From Nitrospirillum viridazoti (GTDB lineage: Bacteria > Pseudomonadota > Alphaproteobacteria > Azospirillales > Azospirillaceae): DNA of 64,000 nucleotides. Below the pieces are notes generated by a model, which was given only the letters and a program-made list of their open reading frames with translations, was not told where the DNA came from and ran no database searches. A program made the position numbers and the translations under genes. Location: NCBI RefSeq assembly GCF_007827975.1, contig NZ_VITT01000029.1. One strand, given 5' to 3'. Of this stretch, positions 32,802 through 43,366 are shown in pieces (within the stretch, counting starts at the first letter, position 1; each line of letters starts with the position of its first letter).

Positions 32802-33842
32802 ATGACGGAATGGTTCTTCCACAACGGCCAGCAGCAGGCGGGTCCGCTGGATGACGCGGCGGCGCGCAACTTCGCCCGCGCCAATCCGGGCGCCCATTGC
32901 TGGCGGGAGGGCTTCACCGACTGGCTGCCCGTGGGCCAGGTGGCGGAGCTGTATGGTGGCACCGCCTCATCCCCGCCGCCGCCGCCCCCGCCGGGCGATG
33001 GGGGCATCTGGGGCGCCTTCGCCGGGGGTGGCAACCCCTTCACGCCGCCGCCGCCCGGCCCGGCCAGCGCCCTGGACTACACCATCCACGGCCATGAGAT
33101 GCAGTATGTGGCGGTAAGTCTGGCGCCCGGCGAGAGCGCCATCGCCGAGGCGGGCGCCCTGCTGTACAAGGACGCCAGCGTGGACATGAACACCATCTTC
33201 GGTGACGGCTCCAGCCGCGACGGCGGCAGCGTGCTGGACCAGCTGTGGGGCGCGGGCAAGCGCGTGCTCTCCGGCTCCACCCTGTTCACCACCGTCTTCA
33301 CCCAGCGGGGCGGCGGTCAGGGCACGGTGGCCTTTTCCGCGCCCTATCCCGGCACCATCTCCGCCCTGAAGCTGGCCGACTATGGTGGCCGCCTGATCTG
33401 CCACAAGGACAGCTTCCTGGCGGCGGCGCGCGGTGTCGCCATCGGCATCTACTTCCAGCGCCGCATCCTGACCGGCCTGTTCGGCGGCGACGGTTTCATC
33501 ATGCAGAAGCTGGAAGGCGATGGCATCGTCTTCATCCACATGGGCGGCACCCTGGTGGAACGCACGCTGCAGCCCGGGGAGGTCATCCATGTGGACACGG
33601 GCTGCCTGGCCGCCATGACCGCCGACATCGATTTCGATGTGGAGCAGGTGGGCGGCATCAAGTCCATGCTGTTCGGCGGCGAGGGCCTGTTCTTCGCCCG
33701 GCTGCGCGGCCCCGGCAAGGTGTGGCTGCAAAGCCTGCCCTTCTCCCGCCTGGCCGGCCGCATGCTGGCCTCCTCCCTGGTGGGAACCCGGGAAGAGGGG
33801 GGTGTGTTTGGCGCCATAGGCAACATCCTCGACAAGCGCTGA
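32802..33842 (+). CDS. GYF-domain plus AIM24 (TIGR00266-type) protein
   Basis: The 346-residue protein joins two modules. Residues 1-50 resemble a GYF_2 domain (MTEWFFHNGQQQAGPLDD, then WREGFTDWLPV). A Pro/Gly-rich linker runs to about residue 85. The rest is an AIM24/TIGR00266 beta-rich domain, recognisable from LAPGESAIAEAGALLYKD and LQPGEVIHVDTGCLAAMT. The family's function is unclear; the yeast relative supports mitochondrial membrane complexes. No signal peptide is seen. Confidence 0.85.
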   Translation: MTEWFFHNGQQQAGPLDDAAARNFARANPGAHCWREGFTDWLPVGQVAELYGGTASSPPPPPPPGDGGIWGAFAGGGNPFTPPPPGPASALDYTIHGHEMQYVAVSLAPGESAIAEAGALLYKDASVDMNTIFGDGSSRDGGSVLDQLWGAGKRVLSGSTLFTTVFTQRGGGQGTVAFSAPYPGTISALKLADYGGRLICHKDSFLAAARGVAIGIYFQRRILTGLFGGDGFIMQKLEGDGIVFIHMGGTLVERTLQPGEVIHVDTGCLAAMTADIDFDVEQVGGIKSMLFGGEGLFFARLRGPGKVWLQSLPFSRLAGRMLASSLVGTREEGGVFGAIGNILDKR

Positions 33843-33904
33843 CATGGCGGGGCCCGAGGGGATTTGGGTAAACTCCGCCCCTCACCAGCCTGGAGAGCAT
33901 CGAA

Positions 33905-35311
<1,407 letters not shown>

Positions 35312-35376
35312 TCGATCTTGTGAAAGGGATATGATCACCTCATTATCATGTGCAGGTTATGGTAATGAGGTGGTCC

Positions 35377-35664
35377 ATGCTAAGTACGCAGGAACTGGCG
35401 ACGGAGCGCGTCACCACGCTGATGACACCCTCCGAGAAAGCCAACCTGGAGGCGAAGGCCAGGAAGGTGGGGGTGTCGGTGGGGGAATACGTGCGGCGCT
35501 CGGTCGACGCCTTCGATCCCGAGGACGCGACGTTGCTTGCCCAATTGGCGGCGTTGACGGCGGAATTGGATCGCAGCAATCGGGATGCAGCCGCAGCCTT
35601 GGACAAGGCGTTGGCGGACATTGAGTTGACTCAGAAGCAATTGCGCGCCGGGGCCGGGGAATGA
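35377..35664 (+). CDS. Ribbon-helix-helix-like protein
   Basis: The 95-residue protein begins with a likely RHH DNA-binding fold: VTTLMTPSEKANLEAKARKV, then VSVGEYVRRSVDAF, resembling MobC/CopG-type regulators. The C-terminal half is an Ala/Leu-rich helix, probably for oligomerisation. The start at 35377 follows GAGGTGG. The stop overlaps the next gene by ATGA, so both are translated together. It could be a small autoregulator or an antitoxin. Confidence 0.65.
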   Translation: MLSTQELATERVTTLMTPSEKANLEAKARKVGVSVGEYVRRSVDAFDPEDATLLAQLAALTAELDRSNRDAAAALDKALADIELTQKQLRAGAGE

Positions 35665-35870
35665 GTACGCTCAAGGATATTTTGAACGGCCTCAAGACGA
35701 CCATTGAATTGAACAGCAAGGTCGTTTCGGTAAGCAACGCGGTTTCCGAGCTGACCAAGGATATGCGCAACCTCGACCGTCGTCTGGTTCGCGTGGAAAC
35801 GATCATTGAGATCGCTCGTCCTGACGGGGCGGTGCTTCGTATCGCCAATCCGACGAAGGAGAACGAATAG
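35661..35870 (+). CDS. Small coiled-coil protein paired with the RHH gene
   Basis: The 69-residue protein is mostly helical with heptad-like spacing (KTTIELNSKVVSVSNAVSEL, then MRNLDRRLVRVETIIEIA) and a short tail PDGAVLRIANPTKENE. No catalytic motif is visible. Overlap with the upstream RHH gene suggests a functional pair. I cannot assign a function. Confidence 0.6.
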   Translation: MSTLKDILNGLKTTIELNSKVVSVSNAVSELTKDMRNLDRRLVRVETIIEIARPDGAVLRIANPTKENE

Positions 35871-35954
35871 CAAAATTCCCCTTGCCTCAATTCCCGTTCT
35901 GTGCCTTGATCGTTCCTAGTTTGTTCTTTCGCAGTGTCAGCGATGGAGGACGAT

Positions 35955-36185
35955 ATGGCCGGCGCATTTCAGTGGGGGCATCTGGACCAGGGGAATATCG
36001 TGGCCGACATGGCCACCGCCGTGGCGGTCTACGCCAACCCGCGTGATGAAATCGTCATCCGCCGCCAGGGCGGTTTCGACGCCGAGGATGATGTGGTGGT
36101 CGTGCCGCTGAAGGTGGCCGAAGCCCTGCTGCGCCGCATGGAAAATCTGATCCGTGAGATCAGGGCGGAGACGGCGCTGAGCTGA
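35955..36185 (+). CDS. Small protein of unknown function (76 residues)
   Basis: The sequence starts MAGAFQWGHLDQGNIVADMA and includes a beta-like stretch NPRDEIVIRRQGG and VVVVPLKVAEALLRRM. The start at 35955 has GGAGGA four bases upstream; in-frame ATGs at 35943 and 35934 would lengthen it by four or seven residues. No known family is recognised. It is convergent with the antitoxin-like gene at 36189. Confidence 0.55.
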   Translation: MAGAFQWGHLDQGNIVADMATAVAVYANPRDEIVIRRQGGFDAEDDVVVVPLKVAEALLRRMENLIREIRAETALS

Positions 36186-36188
36186 GGC

Positions 36189-36362
36189 TCATCCTTGCTC
36201 AGCTTCCACCCGACGCTCGGCGATTAATTCATCGGCCAAGCTGCGGTCAGGGGTTCCGTATTGTTTGGCCAACTGCTGCACGCGCATTACCACTGCCGCG
36301 ACCGCTTCACGGTCCAGGCGCGTTTGGGATGGAATGATGGCTTTATCATCGTCAGCTGACAT
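36189..36362 (-). CDS. Antitoxin-like small protein
   Basis: The 57-residue product ends SLADELIAERRVEAEQG, a tail seen in many VapB-like antitoxins, after a helical segment (REAVAAVVMRVQQLAKQYG). No PIN or other toxin gene lies next to it; it may be an orphan or a remnant. A TTG start at 36407 would extend it by 15 residues. Confidence 0.45.
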   Translation of the reverse strand: MSADDDKAIIPSQTRLDREAVAAVVMRVQQLAKQYGTPDRSLADELIAERRVEAEQG

Positions 36363-36413
36363 GCCGCCGATAGTGCCATCAATCCTCTGAGGAGTCCCGC
36401 GAGCCAAAAGGCT

Positions 36414-37112
36414 TTACAGTCCCAGCGCCGCCAGCAGCGCGTCGAACGCGGCGTCCGCCTCGTCCACCCGCTCCACCCTCGGTATCGCCGTCAGGGGGAT
36501 GCCGGGGGCGAAGCGGGCGAGGGTGATGAGCGTCTCGGCCATGGGCACGGTGGCGCCGGGGGTGGCGCTGACGGCGATGGCGGCGACCCGCAATCCCCGC
36601 CGGGCCAGGACGTCCAGGGCGGTCAGGGTGTGGCTGAGGGTGCCGAGATAACTGCCGGTGACCAGCAGCAGGGGCAGGTCCAGCGCCGCCATCCAGTCCA
36701 GCACCGTGCGGCTGTCATCCAGCGGCACCATGGCGCCGCCGACACCCTCAACGAACAGCGGGGCGGCGGCGAAGGCGGCCTTTTCCCGGCACCATTCGAT
36801 CATGCCGTCCACGTCCAGGGGACGGCCCTCGCGCGCCGCCGCCATGTCGGGTGACAGGGGGGCGGCATAGCGGTGCGGGCTGATGCGCGCCACCTCCGCC
36901 GGCGTCACCGGCCGGCCCATGGCGGTCAGCAGCTGCGCGGGGTCGCTGGCCGCCAGGCTGGCGGCATCCTCCAGATCAATTCCGCTGACCACGGGTTTCA
37001 GGGCGGTGGCGGCGATGCCCTTGGCCCGCAGGCGGCGCACCAGGCCGGATGTCACGAAGGTCTTGCCGATGTCGGTGCCGGTGGCAGTGACGAAAAAGGC
37101 GGGGACGGTCAT
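36414..37112 (-). CDS. bioD: Dethiobiotin synthetase BioD
   Basis: BioD closes the ureido ring of dethiobiotin from DAPA, CO2 and ATP. The 232-residue protein has the P-loop TATGTDIGKTFVTSGL, the substrate Lys in LKPVVSGID, and FVEGVGGAMVPLDD. Its start overlaps the bioF stop by 4 bp. Confidence 0.95.
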   Translation of the reverse strand: MTVPAFFVTATGTDIGKTFVTSGLVRRLRAKGIAATALKPVVSGIDLEDAASLAASDPAQLLTAMGRPVTPAEVARISPHRYAAPLSPDMAAAREGRPLDVDGMIEWCREKAAFAAAPLFVEGVGGAMVPLDDSRTVLDWMAALDLPLLLVTGSYLGTLSHTLTALDVLARRGLRVAAIAVSATPGATVPMAETLITLARFAPGIPLTAIPRVERVDEADAAFDALLAALGL

Positions 37113-38290
37113 TCGGGGCTCTCGACACTGTTGAGCGGCAGCACGCGATCACGGATCAGGCCGGCCAGGCGTTCGATCTCCGCATCCGGCGTGCGGGCGG
37201 TGAAGGTGATGCGCAGGCGGGCGGTCCCGGCCGGCACGGTGGGTGGGCGGATGGCGGTAACCAATAGGCCCTCGTCCTCCAGCAGGCGCTGGGCCTGCAA
37301 GGTCACCTCGGCGCCGCCCAGCACGATGGGTACGATAGGGCTTTCGGCGGCGGGCAGGTTCAGCAGGGCGGTGAATCGCCGGGCCTTGGCCACGGGCAGG
37401 GTGCACAGGTCGGGGTCGCCCTGGATGATGTCCAGCGACGCGATGGCGCCGGCCACCGTGGCGGGCGGCAGGCCGGTGGAATAGATCAGGGTGCGCGCCC
37501 GGGTCTTCACCAGGTCGATGACCGCCTGGGACGCGCAGAGATAGCCGCCATAGCCGCCCACCGCCTTGCTCAAGGTGCCCATCTGCAGCGGTACCAGCGG
37601 CTTGTCGCCGAAGGCGAAGCTGGAGCCCCGGCCGTGGGCCAGCACGCCGATGCCGTGGGCGTCGTCGGTCATCAGCCAGGTGTCATGCTGTTCGCACAAG
37701 CTGGCCAGGGCGGGCAGGGGGGCGAGATCCCCATCCATGGAAAAGACGCCGTCCGTCACCAGCAGGGCACGGCCATGGCGCGGCCGGTAGGTGGCCAGTA
37801 CCTGGGCGGCATGGTCCACATCGTTATGGCGGAAGATGCGCAGGGTGGCGCCCGACAGCTTGGCGCCGGCCCAGATGCAGGCGTGCGCCAGCTCATCGAC
37901 CACAACCAGATCCTTAGGCCCCACGAAGGTGGGGATGATGCCGGCATTGGCCAGATAGCCGGAGCCGAAGACGCACGCTGCTTCCGTCCCCTTCAAGGCG
38001 GCCAGCTTTTGCTCCAGCACCGTGTAGAGCGGGTGGTTTCCGGTCACCAGGCGCGAGGCGGCGGCCCCCACGCCGTACCGCTCCACCGCCGCCACGGCCG
38101 CCGCCTTCACCCGGGGGTCGTGGGCCAGGTTCAGGTAGTCGTTGCAGGAGAAGGACAGCAGGCGCCGTCCGCCGCGGGTGATCCACAGACCGCCCTCGCC
38201 ATCGCGATCACTGTCCACCACCCGGCGGCGCAGCGAGGCGTCGTCCATCTCGGCCAGCTTGGCCTCGGCGAATTCGGTCAGGGACTGCAT
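37109..38290 (-). CDS. bioF: 8-amino-7-oxononanoate synthase BioF
   Basis: BioF is a PLP enzyme that condenses pimeloyl-ACP (or CoA) with alanine in biotin synthesis. The 393-residue protein has FSCNDYLNLAHDPRV, GYLANAGIIP, the DDAHGIGVLA motif and the PLP Lys in TLSKAVGGYGGYL. I use the ATG at 38290 (MQSLTEF); an earlier in-frame ATG at 38335 adds a poorly conserved stretch. It reads away from bioB. Confidence 0.93.
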   Translation of the reverse strand: MQSLTEFAEAKLAEMDDASLRRRVVDSDRDGEGGLWITRGGRRLLSFSCNDYLNLAHDPRVKAAAVAAVERYGVGAAASRLVTGNHPLYTVLEQKLAALKGTEAACVFGSGYLANAGIIPTFVGPKDLVVVDELAHACIWAGAKLSGATLRIFRHNDVDHAAQVLATYRPRHGRALLVTDGVFSMDGDLAPLPALASLCEQHDTWLMTDDAHGIGVLAHGRGSSFAFGDKPLVPLQMGTLSKAVGGYGGYLCASQAVIDLVKTRARTLIYSTGLPPATVAGAIASLDIIQGDPDLCTLPVAKARRFTALLNLPAAESPIVPIVLGGAEVTLQAQRLLEDEGLLVTAIRPPTVPAGTARLRITFTARTPDAEIERLAGLIRDRVLPLNSVESPE

Positions 38291-38462
38291 GGGCGCGCCA
38301 TTGGTTGGATCAGATCGGGCGGAGCTTAACGGCAAGTGCCGGCCGTACGCGTGCGAAAGTGCGGCGCCTGGGTTGCGGGTGCCGGCGCCAGATCACATAT
38401 GCGCGGCCAACGACGGAACCAAGGGGCGCACGTTGGCGGAGCCTGGGCAGAAAGAGGGCTGG

Positions 38463-38570
38463 ATGCTGCGGCTGCTCGACCGATGGCATGCCAGGGGCCT
38501 TGAACGAGAACCCGAGCCTTGGTGGGTGGCTATTCTTGAACTGCTGTTGAACCTGTTCCTACCTTGGTAG
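38463..38570 (+). CDS. Micro-ORF upstream of bioB (35 residues)
   Basis: Low certainty. The peptide MLRLLDRWHARGLEREPEPW followed by a hydrophobic WVAILELLLNLFLPW tail is amphipathic, with AGAGGG upstream of the ATG. It lies in the bioF-bioB divergent region, and its stop lies inside a perfect inverted repeat. It may be a leader peptide or a small membrane-associated protein. Confidence 0.35.
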   Translation: MLRLLDRWHARGLEREPEPWWVAILELLLNLFLPW

Positions 38571-38571
38571 G
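38558..38571. repeat. Perfect inverted repeat CCTACC-TT-GGTAGG
   Basis: A 6-bp dyad with a TT spacer, 121 bp before the bioB start. It could be an operator for biotin control; it does not resemble the BioR box (TTATMKATAA type). It also overlaps the stop codon of the micro-ORF. Confidence 0.4.
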
Positions 38572-38691
38572 TAAGGTTGGTCGCCCCGGTTTTTCTTGAC
38601 CGGTCCCCGCCGCTGCCGTTAGGTGCGGGCTGGCCTTGAGCTTCGGCCCGGCCCCGGTACTGCCCCCGGTATTCCCCAAGGAAACGCACCC

Positions 38692-39783
38692 GTGACCGCC
38701 ATCGACATCAGCCGCCCCGCCGCCGCCTTTACAGACAATAAGGGCACCCCGGTTCTGGAGAGCGACGACGTGCGCACCGACTGGACCCGCGCCGAGATCC
38801 AGGCGCTGTTCGACCTGCCCTTCACCGAGCTGGTATTCCGGGCCGCCGCCGTGCATCGCCGCCGCTTCGACCCCACCCAGGTCCAAATCTCCACCCTGCT
38901 GTCTATCAAGACCGGTGGCTGCCCGGAGGATTGCGGCTACTGCTCGCAAAGCGCACACCATGAGACGGGCCTGAAGGCGTCCAAGCTCATGGAGGTGCAG
39001 AAGGTGCTGGCCGAGGCCAAGGCCGCCAAGGACGCCGGCGCCACCCGCTTCTGCATGGGGGCCGCCTGGCGGTCGCCCAAGGACCAGGATCTGGAATCGG
39101 TCTGCGCCATGGTCGAGGGCGTGAAGGCGCTGGGCATGGAATCCTGCGTCACGCTGGGCATGCTGAACGCCGGCCAGGCCCTGCGCCTGAAGGAGGCGGG
39201 CCTGGACTACTACAACCACAACATCGACACCTCGCCCGAGTACTACGGCAACGTCATCACCACCCGCACCTACCAGGATCGGCTGGACACCCTGGCCAAC
39301 GTGCGTGAGGCCGGCATCAACGTCTGCTGCGGCGGCATCGTCGGCATGGGCGAGGACCTGACCGACCGCGTGGGCATGATCCACACCCTGGCCACCCTGC
39401 CGCAGCACCCCGAAAGCGTGCCCATCAACATGCTGATGAAGGTGGACGGCACGCCCCTGGGCGGCAAGGACGCGCTGGACGCCATCGATTTCGTGCGCAC
39501 CATCGCCGTGGCCCGCATCACCATGCCGGCCTCCATGGTCCGCCTGTCGGCCGGCCGCGAGGGCATGAGCGACGAAACCCAGGCCCTGTGCTTCCTGGCT
39601 GGCGCCAACTCCATCTTCTACGGGCCGAAGCTGCTGACCACCGCCAACCCGGTGGCCGACCATGACAAACAGCTGCTGGCCCGCCTGGGCATGACCACCA
39701 TGGACGTGGTGGAAGAGGGCGGCACTGATGAGGACCACGTCCACCACGCCGAGGATGCCTGCTCCGGGGCGTGCGGCCACTGA
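38692..39783 (+). CDS. bioB: Biotin synthase BioB
   Basis: BioB is a radical-SAM enzyme that inserts sulfur into dethiobiotin. The 363-residue protein has the iron-sulfur motif GGCPEDCGYCSQSAHH, then CMGAAWRSPKDQD, YYNHNIDTSPEYY and the conserved FCFLAGANSIFYG-like CFLAGANSIFYGPKLL. Translation most likely begins at GTG 38692 after AAGGAA; the longer frame adds residues unlike the family. The C-terminal tail is His/Glu-rich. It is followed 2 bp later by bioA. Confidence 0.95.
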   Translation: MTAIDISRPAAAFTDNKGTPVLESDDVRTDWTRAEIQALFDLPFTELVFRAAAVHRRRFDPTQVQISTLLSIKTGGCPEDCGYCSQSAHHETGLKASKLMEVQKVLAEAKAAKDAGATRFCMGAAWRSPKDQDLESVCAMVEGVKALGMESCVTLGMLNAGQALRLKEAGLDYYNHNIDTSPEYYGNVITTRTYQDRLDTLANVREAGINVCCGGIVGMGEDLTDRVGMIHTLATLPQHPESVPINMLMKVDGTPLGGKDALDAIDFVRTIAVARITMPASMVRLSAGREGMSDETQALCFLAGANSIFYGPKLLTTANPVADHDKQLLARLGMTTMDVVEEGGTDEDHVHHAEDACSGACGH

Positions 39784-39785
39784 TC

Positions 39786-41096
39786 ATGGCTAATCCTGAA
39801 TCGTTTCCCGTCCGGAACGAAGACCGGAACGATTGGTTTCAGCAGGGCGGCCGGCATATCTGGCTGCCCTACACCCAGATGAAGACGGCCCTGCCGCCCC
39901 TGCCCGTGGTGGCGACGGAGGGGGTGCGCCTGACCCTGGCCGATGGTCGGCGGCTGGTGGATGGGGTGGCCAGCTGGTGGACGGCTTGCCACGGCTACAA
40001 CCATCCCCACATCCGCGAAAAGGTGGCCGAACAGATGGCGCGCATGCCGCACGTCATGTTCGGTGGCCTGGCGCATGAGCCGGCCTATACCCTGGCGGCC
40101 CGCCTGGCGGCGATGCTGCCCGGCGACCTGACCCGCGTGTTCTTCTGCGACAGCGGTTCCGTTTCCGTCGAAATCGCCATGAAGATGGCGACGCAGTACT
40201 GGCTGAACCGAGGCGTGCCCGGCCGCACCAAGCTGGCGGCCTTCCGCGGCGGATATCATGGCGACACCATCGCCACCATGGCGGTGTGCGACCCGGAGGA
40301 GGGCATGCACAGCCTGTTCGCCGGCTTGCTGCCCGAACATCTCATCCTGGACCTGCCGGTGGATGAGGAGAGCACGGCGCGGTTCGAGCGCGACCTGGCC
40401 GCCCACGCCCACACCCTGTCCGCGATCCTGGTGGAACCGCTGGTGCAGGGGGCGGGCGGCATGCTGTTCCATGACGCCCGGGTGCTGCGCACCCTGCGCG
40501 CCGCCGCCGACCGCCACGGCCTGCTGCTGATCTTCGATGAGATTTTCACCGGCTTCGGCCGCACCGGCACAATGTTCGCGTGTGAGGCCGCCGGCGTGGT
40601 GCCCGACATCCTCACCCTGTCCAAGGCCCTGACCGGCGGCACCATGGCCCTGGCCGCCACTGTGGCCAGCCACCGGGTGTTTCAGGCCTTCTGGTCGGAC
40701 AACGCACAGGCGGCCCTGATGCACGGCCCCACCTATATGGCCAACCCCCTGGCCTGCGCTGCCGCCAACGCCTCCCTCGACCTGTTCGAGAGCGAACCCA
40801 GGCTGGCCCAGGTGGCCGCGATCTCGCAGGGTCTGGCGGGGGGGCTGGAGCCCTGCCGCGACCTGCCCGGCGTGACGGACGTGCGTACCCTGGGCGCCAT
40901 CGGCGTGGTGGAGCTGGAGCGTATTACCGACATGAATGGGCTGAAGCGGCGCCTGATTGACCGGGGCGTCTGGGTGCGGCCCTTCGGGCGCATCGTCTAC
41001 CTTACCCCGTCCTACACCATGGACGCCGACGACCTGGCCTTCCTCACCCATGCCGTGGTCGACGCCGTGACCGAGCATCAGCGAGCCACCGCATGA
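39786..41096 (+). CDS. bioA: Adenosylmethionine--8-amino-7-oxononanoate aminotransferase BioA
   Basis: BioA uses SAM as amino donor to make DAPA from the BioF product. The 436-residue class III aminotransferase has GRHIWLPYTQM, RLVDGVASWWTACHGYNHP, LIFDEIFTGFGRTGTMFACE and the PLP Lys in TLSKALTGGTMALAATV. The ATG lies 2 bp after the bioB stop. Confidence 0.94.
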   Translation: MANPESFPVRNEDRNDWFQQGGRHIWLPYTQMKTALPPLPVVATEGVRLTLADGRRLVDGVASWWTACHGYNHPHIREKVAEQMARMPHVMFGGLAHEPAYTLAARLAAMLPGDLTRVFFCDSGSVSVEIAMKMATQYWLNRGVPGRTKLAAFRGGYHGDTIATMAVCDPEEGMHSLFAGLLPEHLILDLPVDEESTARFERDLAAHAHTLSAILVEPLVQGAGGMLFHDARVLRTLRAAADRHGLLLIFDEIFTGFGRTGTMFACEAAGVVPDILTLSKALTGGTMALAATVASHRVFQAFWSDNAQAALMHGPTYMANPLACAAANASLDLFESEPRLAQVAAISQGLAGGLEPCRDLPGVTDVRTLGAIGVVELERITDMNGLKRRLIDRGVWVRPFGRIVYLTPSYTMDADDLAFLTHAVVDAVTEHQRATA

Positions 41097-41308
41097 CCCT
41101 GCGCAAGCGTTCCGTCCTGATCGCCGGCCACCCCACCAGCGTGACGCTGGAGGAGCCGTTCTGGGAAACGCTGAAGGATATGGCCGTGGCGCGCGGCCTG
41201 TCGATCAACGCCCTGGTGGAGGAGATCGATGGCAACCGCGACGGCAACCTATCCGGCGCCCTGCGCGTCGCGGCGCTGCTGTGGGTGAAGGAGAAGGTCC
41301 CGGCCTGA
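41093..41308 (+). CDS. RHH_4-type ribbon-helix-helix protein
   Basis: The 71-residue protein has the RHH_4 pattern: RSVLIAGHPTSVTLEEPFWE, then LKDMAVARGLSINALVEEID. It overlaps the bioA stop as ATGA, so it is the third gene of the bioB-bioA transcript. Members are small DNA-binding proteins of unknown targets; a role in biotin gene control is possible only by position. Confidence 0.8.
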   Translation: MTLRKRSVLIAGHPTSVTLEEPFWETLKDMAVARGLSINALVEEIDGNRDGNLSGALRVAALLWVKEKVPA

Positions 41309-42112
41309 TTAACTGGTTGGGACCCCTGCGGGCACCAGCGTCACCAGCTTCACATCCGTCTGCCCCGCCAGGGTGAAGGTCAGCTGCTCATAGCGCAGCC
41401 AGCCGTCGGCCGGGTGTTGGAATGCGCGCTCGCCGCCGGCGCGGGCGGTGACGGTGTGGGCGTGCCAGAGGTCGGCGAACAGGGGGCTGCGCTGGCTGAG
41501 GTCCGCCACCAGGGCCCGCATGCCGGGGTCGTTCAGGTGATGGCTGTAGTCCACGCGGAACTCCGCCACCACCCGCCGCGCCCGCTCCGCCCAATCGGGG
41601 ATCAGGGCTTGGGCGGCGGGGTTCAGGAACAGATAGCGCAACTGGTTGCGGTCACCGGCGTGATCCAGCCAGCCGATAAACAGGCGGGCGGCGGCCGTAT
41701 TCCATGCCAGGGCGTTCCAGGTTCGGTCCAACAGATAGGCGGGGTGACTGATGCCCCGCACCAGGGCGTCCAGCGCCGCCGGCACCGGCGCGTCATCCCC
41801 GGTGGCGGCCCCGTCCGGGTCGCGTTTGCCCGCCAGGTCGAACAGATAGGCGCGCTCCGCCACCGACAGCCGCAGGGCCACCGCCAGGCGGGCCAGGGCG
41901 CCGGGGGAGATGGAAACGTCGCGGCCCTGCTCGATCCAGGTGTACCAGGTGACGCTGACGCCGCTCAGCTGCGCCAGTTCCTCCCGCCGCAGGCCCGGTG
42001 TGCGGCGGCGGGGGCCGGGCGCCAGGCCCAAGGCCGCCGGTGATAGCCGCTCCCGCTGCGCCCGCACAAACGCACCCAGCTCGCGCCGTTTCGAGGTGTC
42101 CAGGATGTCCAT
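41309..42112 (-). CDS. XRE-family regulator with MmyB-like ligand domain
   Basis: The 267-residue protein has an N-terminal helix-turn-helix (TPGLRREELAQLSGVSVTWY) and TWIEQGRDVSISPGALARLA, the standard start of MmyB-like regulators. The C-terminal PAS-like domain (YLLDRTWNALAWNTAAARL) probably binds a fatty-acid-like ligand. It is divergent from the methyltransferase gene at 42250, its likely target. Confidence 0.88.
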   Translation of the reverse strand: MDILDTSKRRELGAFVRAQRERLSPAALGLAPGPRRRTPGLRREELAQLSGVSVTWYTWIEQGRDVSISPGALARLAVALRLSVAERAYLFDLAGKRDPDGAATGDDAPVPAALDALVRGISHPAYLLDRTWNALAWNTAAARLFIGWLDHAGDRNQLRYLFLNPAAQALIPDWAERARRVVAEFRVDYSHHLNDPGMRALVADLSQRSPLFADLWHAHTVTARAGGERAFQHPADGWLRYEQLTFTLAGQTDVKLVTLVPAGVPTS

Positions 42113-42148
42113 GGGCGCGGACCTTTAAGGTAAGGTGGTAGTGTCGGA

Positions 42149-42182
42149 TACCAGTATAAACATGGATCTGGTACCAGTTTAA
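42149..42182. repeat. Direct repeat TACCAGTWTAA in the divergent promoter region
   Basis: TACCAGTATAA (42149-42159) and TACCAGTTTAA (42172-42182) differ at one base and lie 23 bp apart. They fall between the MmyB-type regulator and the methyltransferase, where an operator is expected. Nothing else supports the binding role. Confidence 0.45.
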
Positions 42183-42249
42183 GGTTCTGTCACCCTAGCG
42201 CTCCACCCCGCCGAACCGGGGCAGTCTTGACCAAGAAACGGAGTAGGGA

Positions 42250-43040
<791 letters not shown>

Positions 43041-43044
<4 letters not shown>

Positions 43045-43226
43045 CTTTTGAAAAACGCGGCGGCGGCGTTCAGCGAGGCCTGCTTGGCCTTGATGGCGTC
43101 GTCCACCCGCGCGATCTCCGCCTCCAGGCTGTTGCGGTATTCGCGCAGTTCCCCCACCGACAGGCGGGCGATGTCCAGGAAGCTGCTGGGGCGGCTCGGC
43201 GGCGGGGCGATGTCGTCGGTGTCCAT
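43041..43226 (-). CDS. DUF1192 small protein
   Basis: The 61-residue protein contains FLDIARLSVGELREYRNSLE, the DUF1192 core, followed by a Lys/Ala-rich helix. The family is alphaproteobacterial and uncharacterised. It is divergent from the quinone oxidoreductase gene. Confidence 0.8.
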
Positions 43227-43366
43227 GGGGCGGCTGCCTTTCCTGTGGAGGGTCGGCCCTCCAGCGTGTCGGTTGTCACTGTGCCGCCGGGGGCCTACAT
43301 GGTGCAAGACCCCAAGCGGCGAGGGGACCATCCCCCGCCGGACGTAGTCGCGGAGATCCTGCAACC

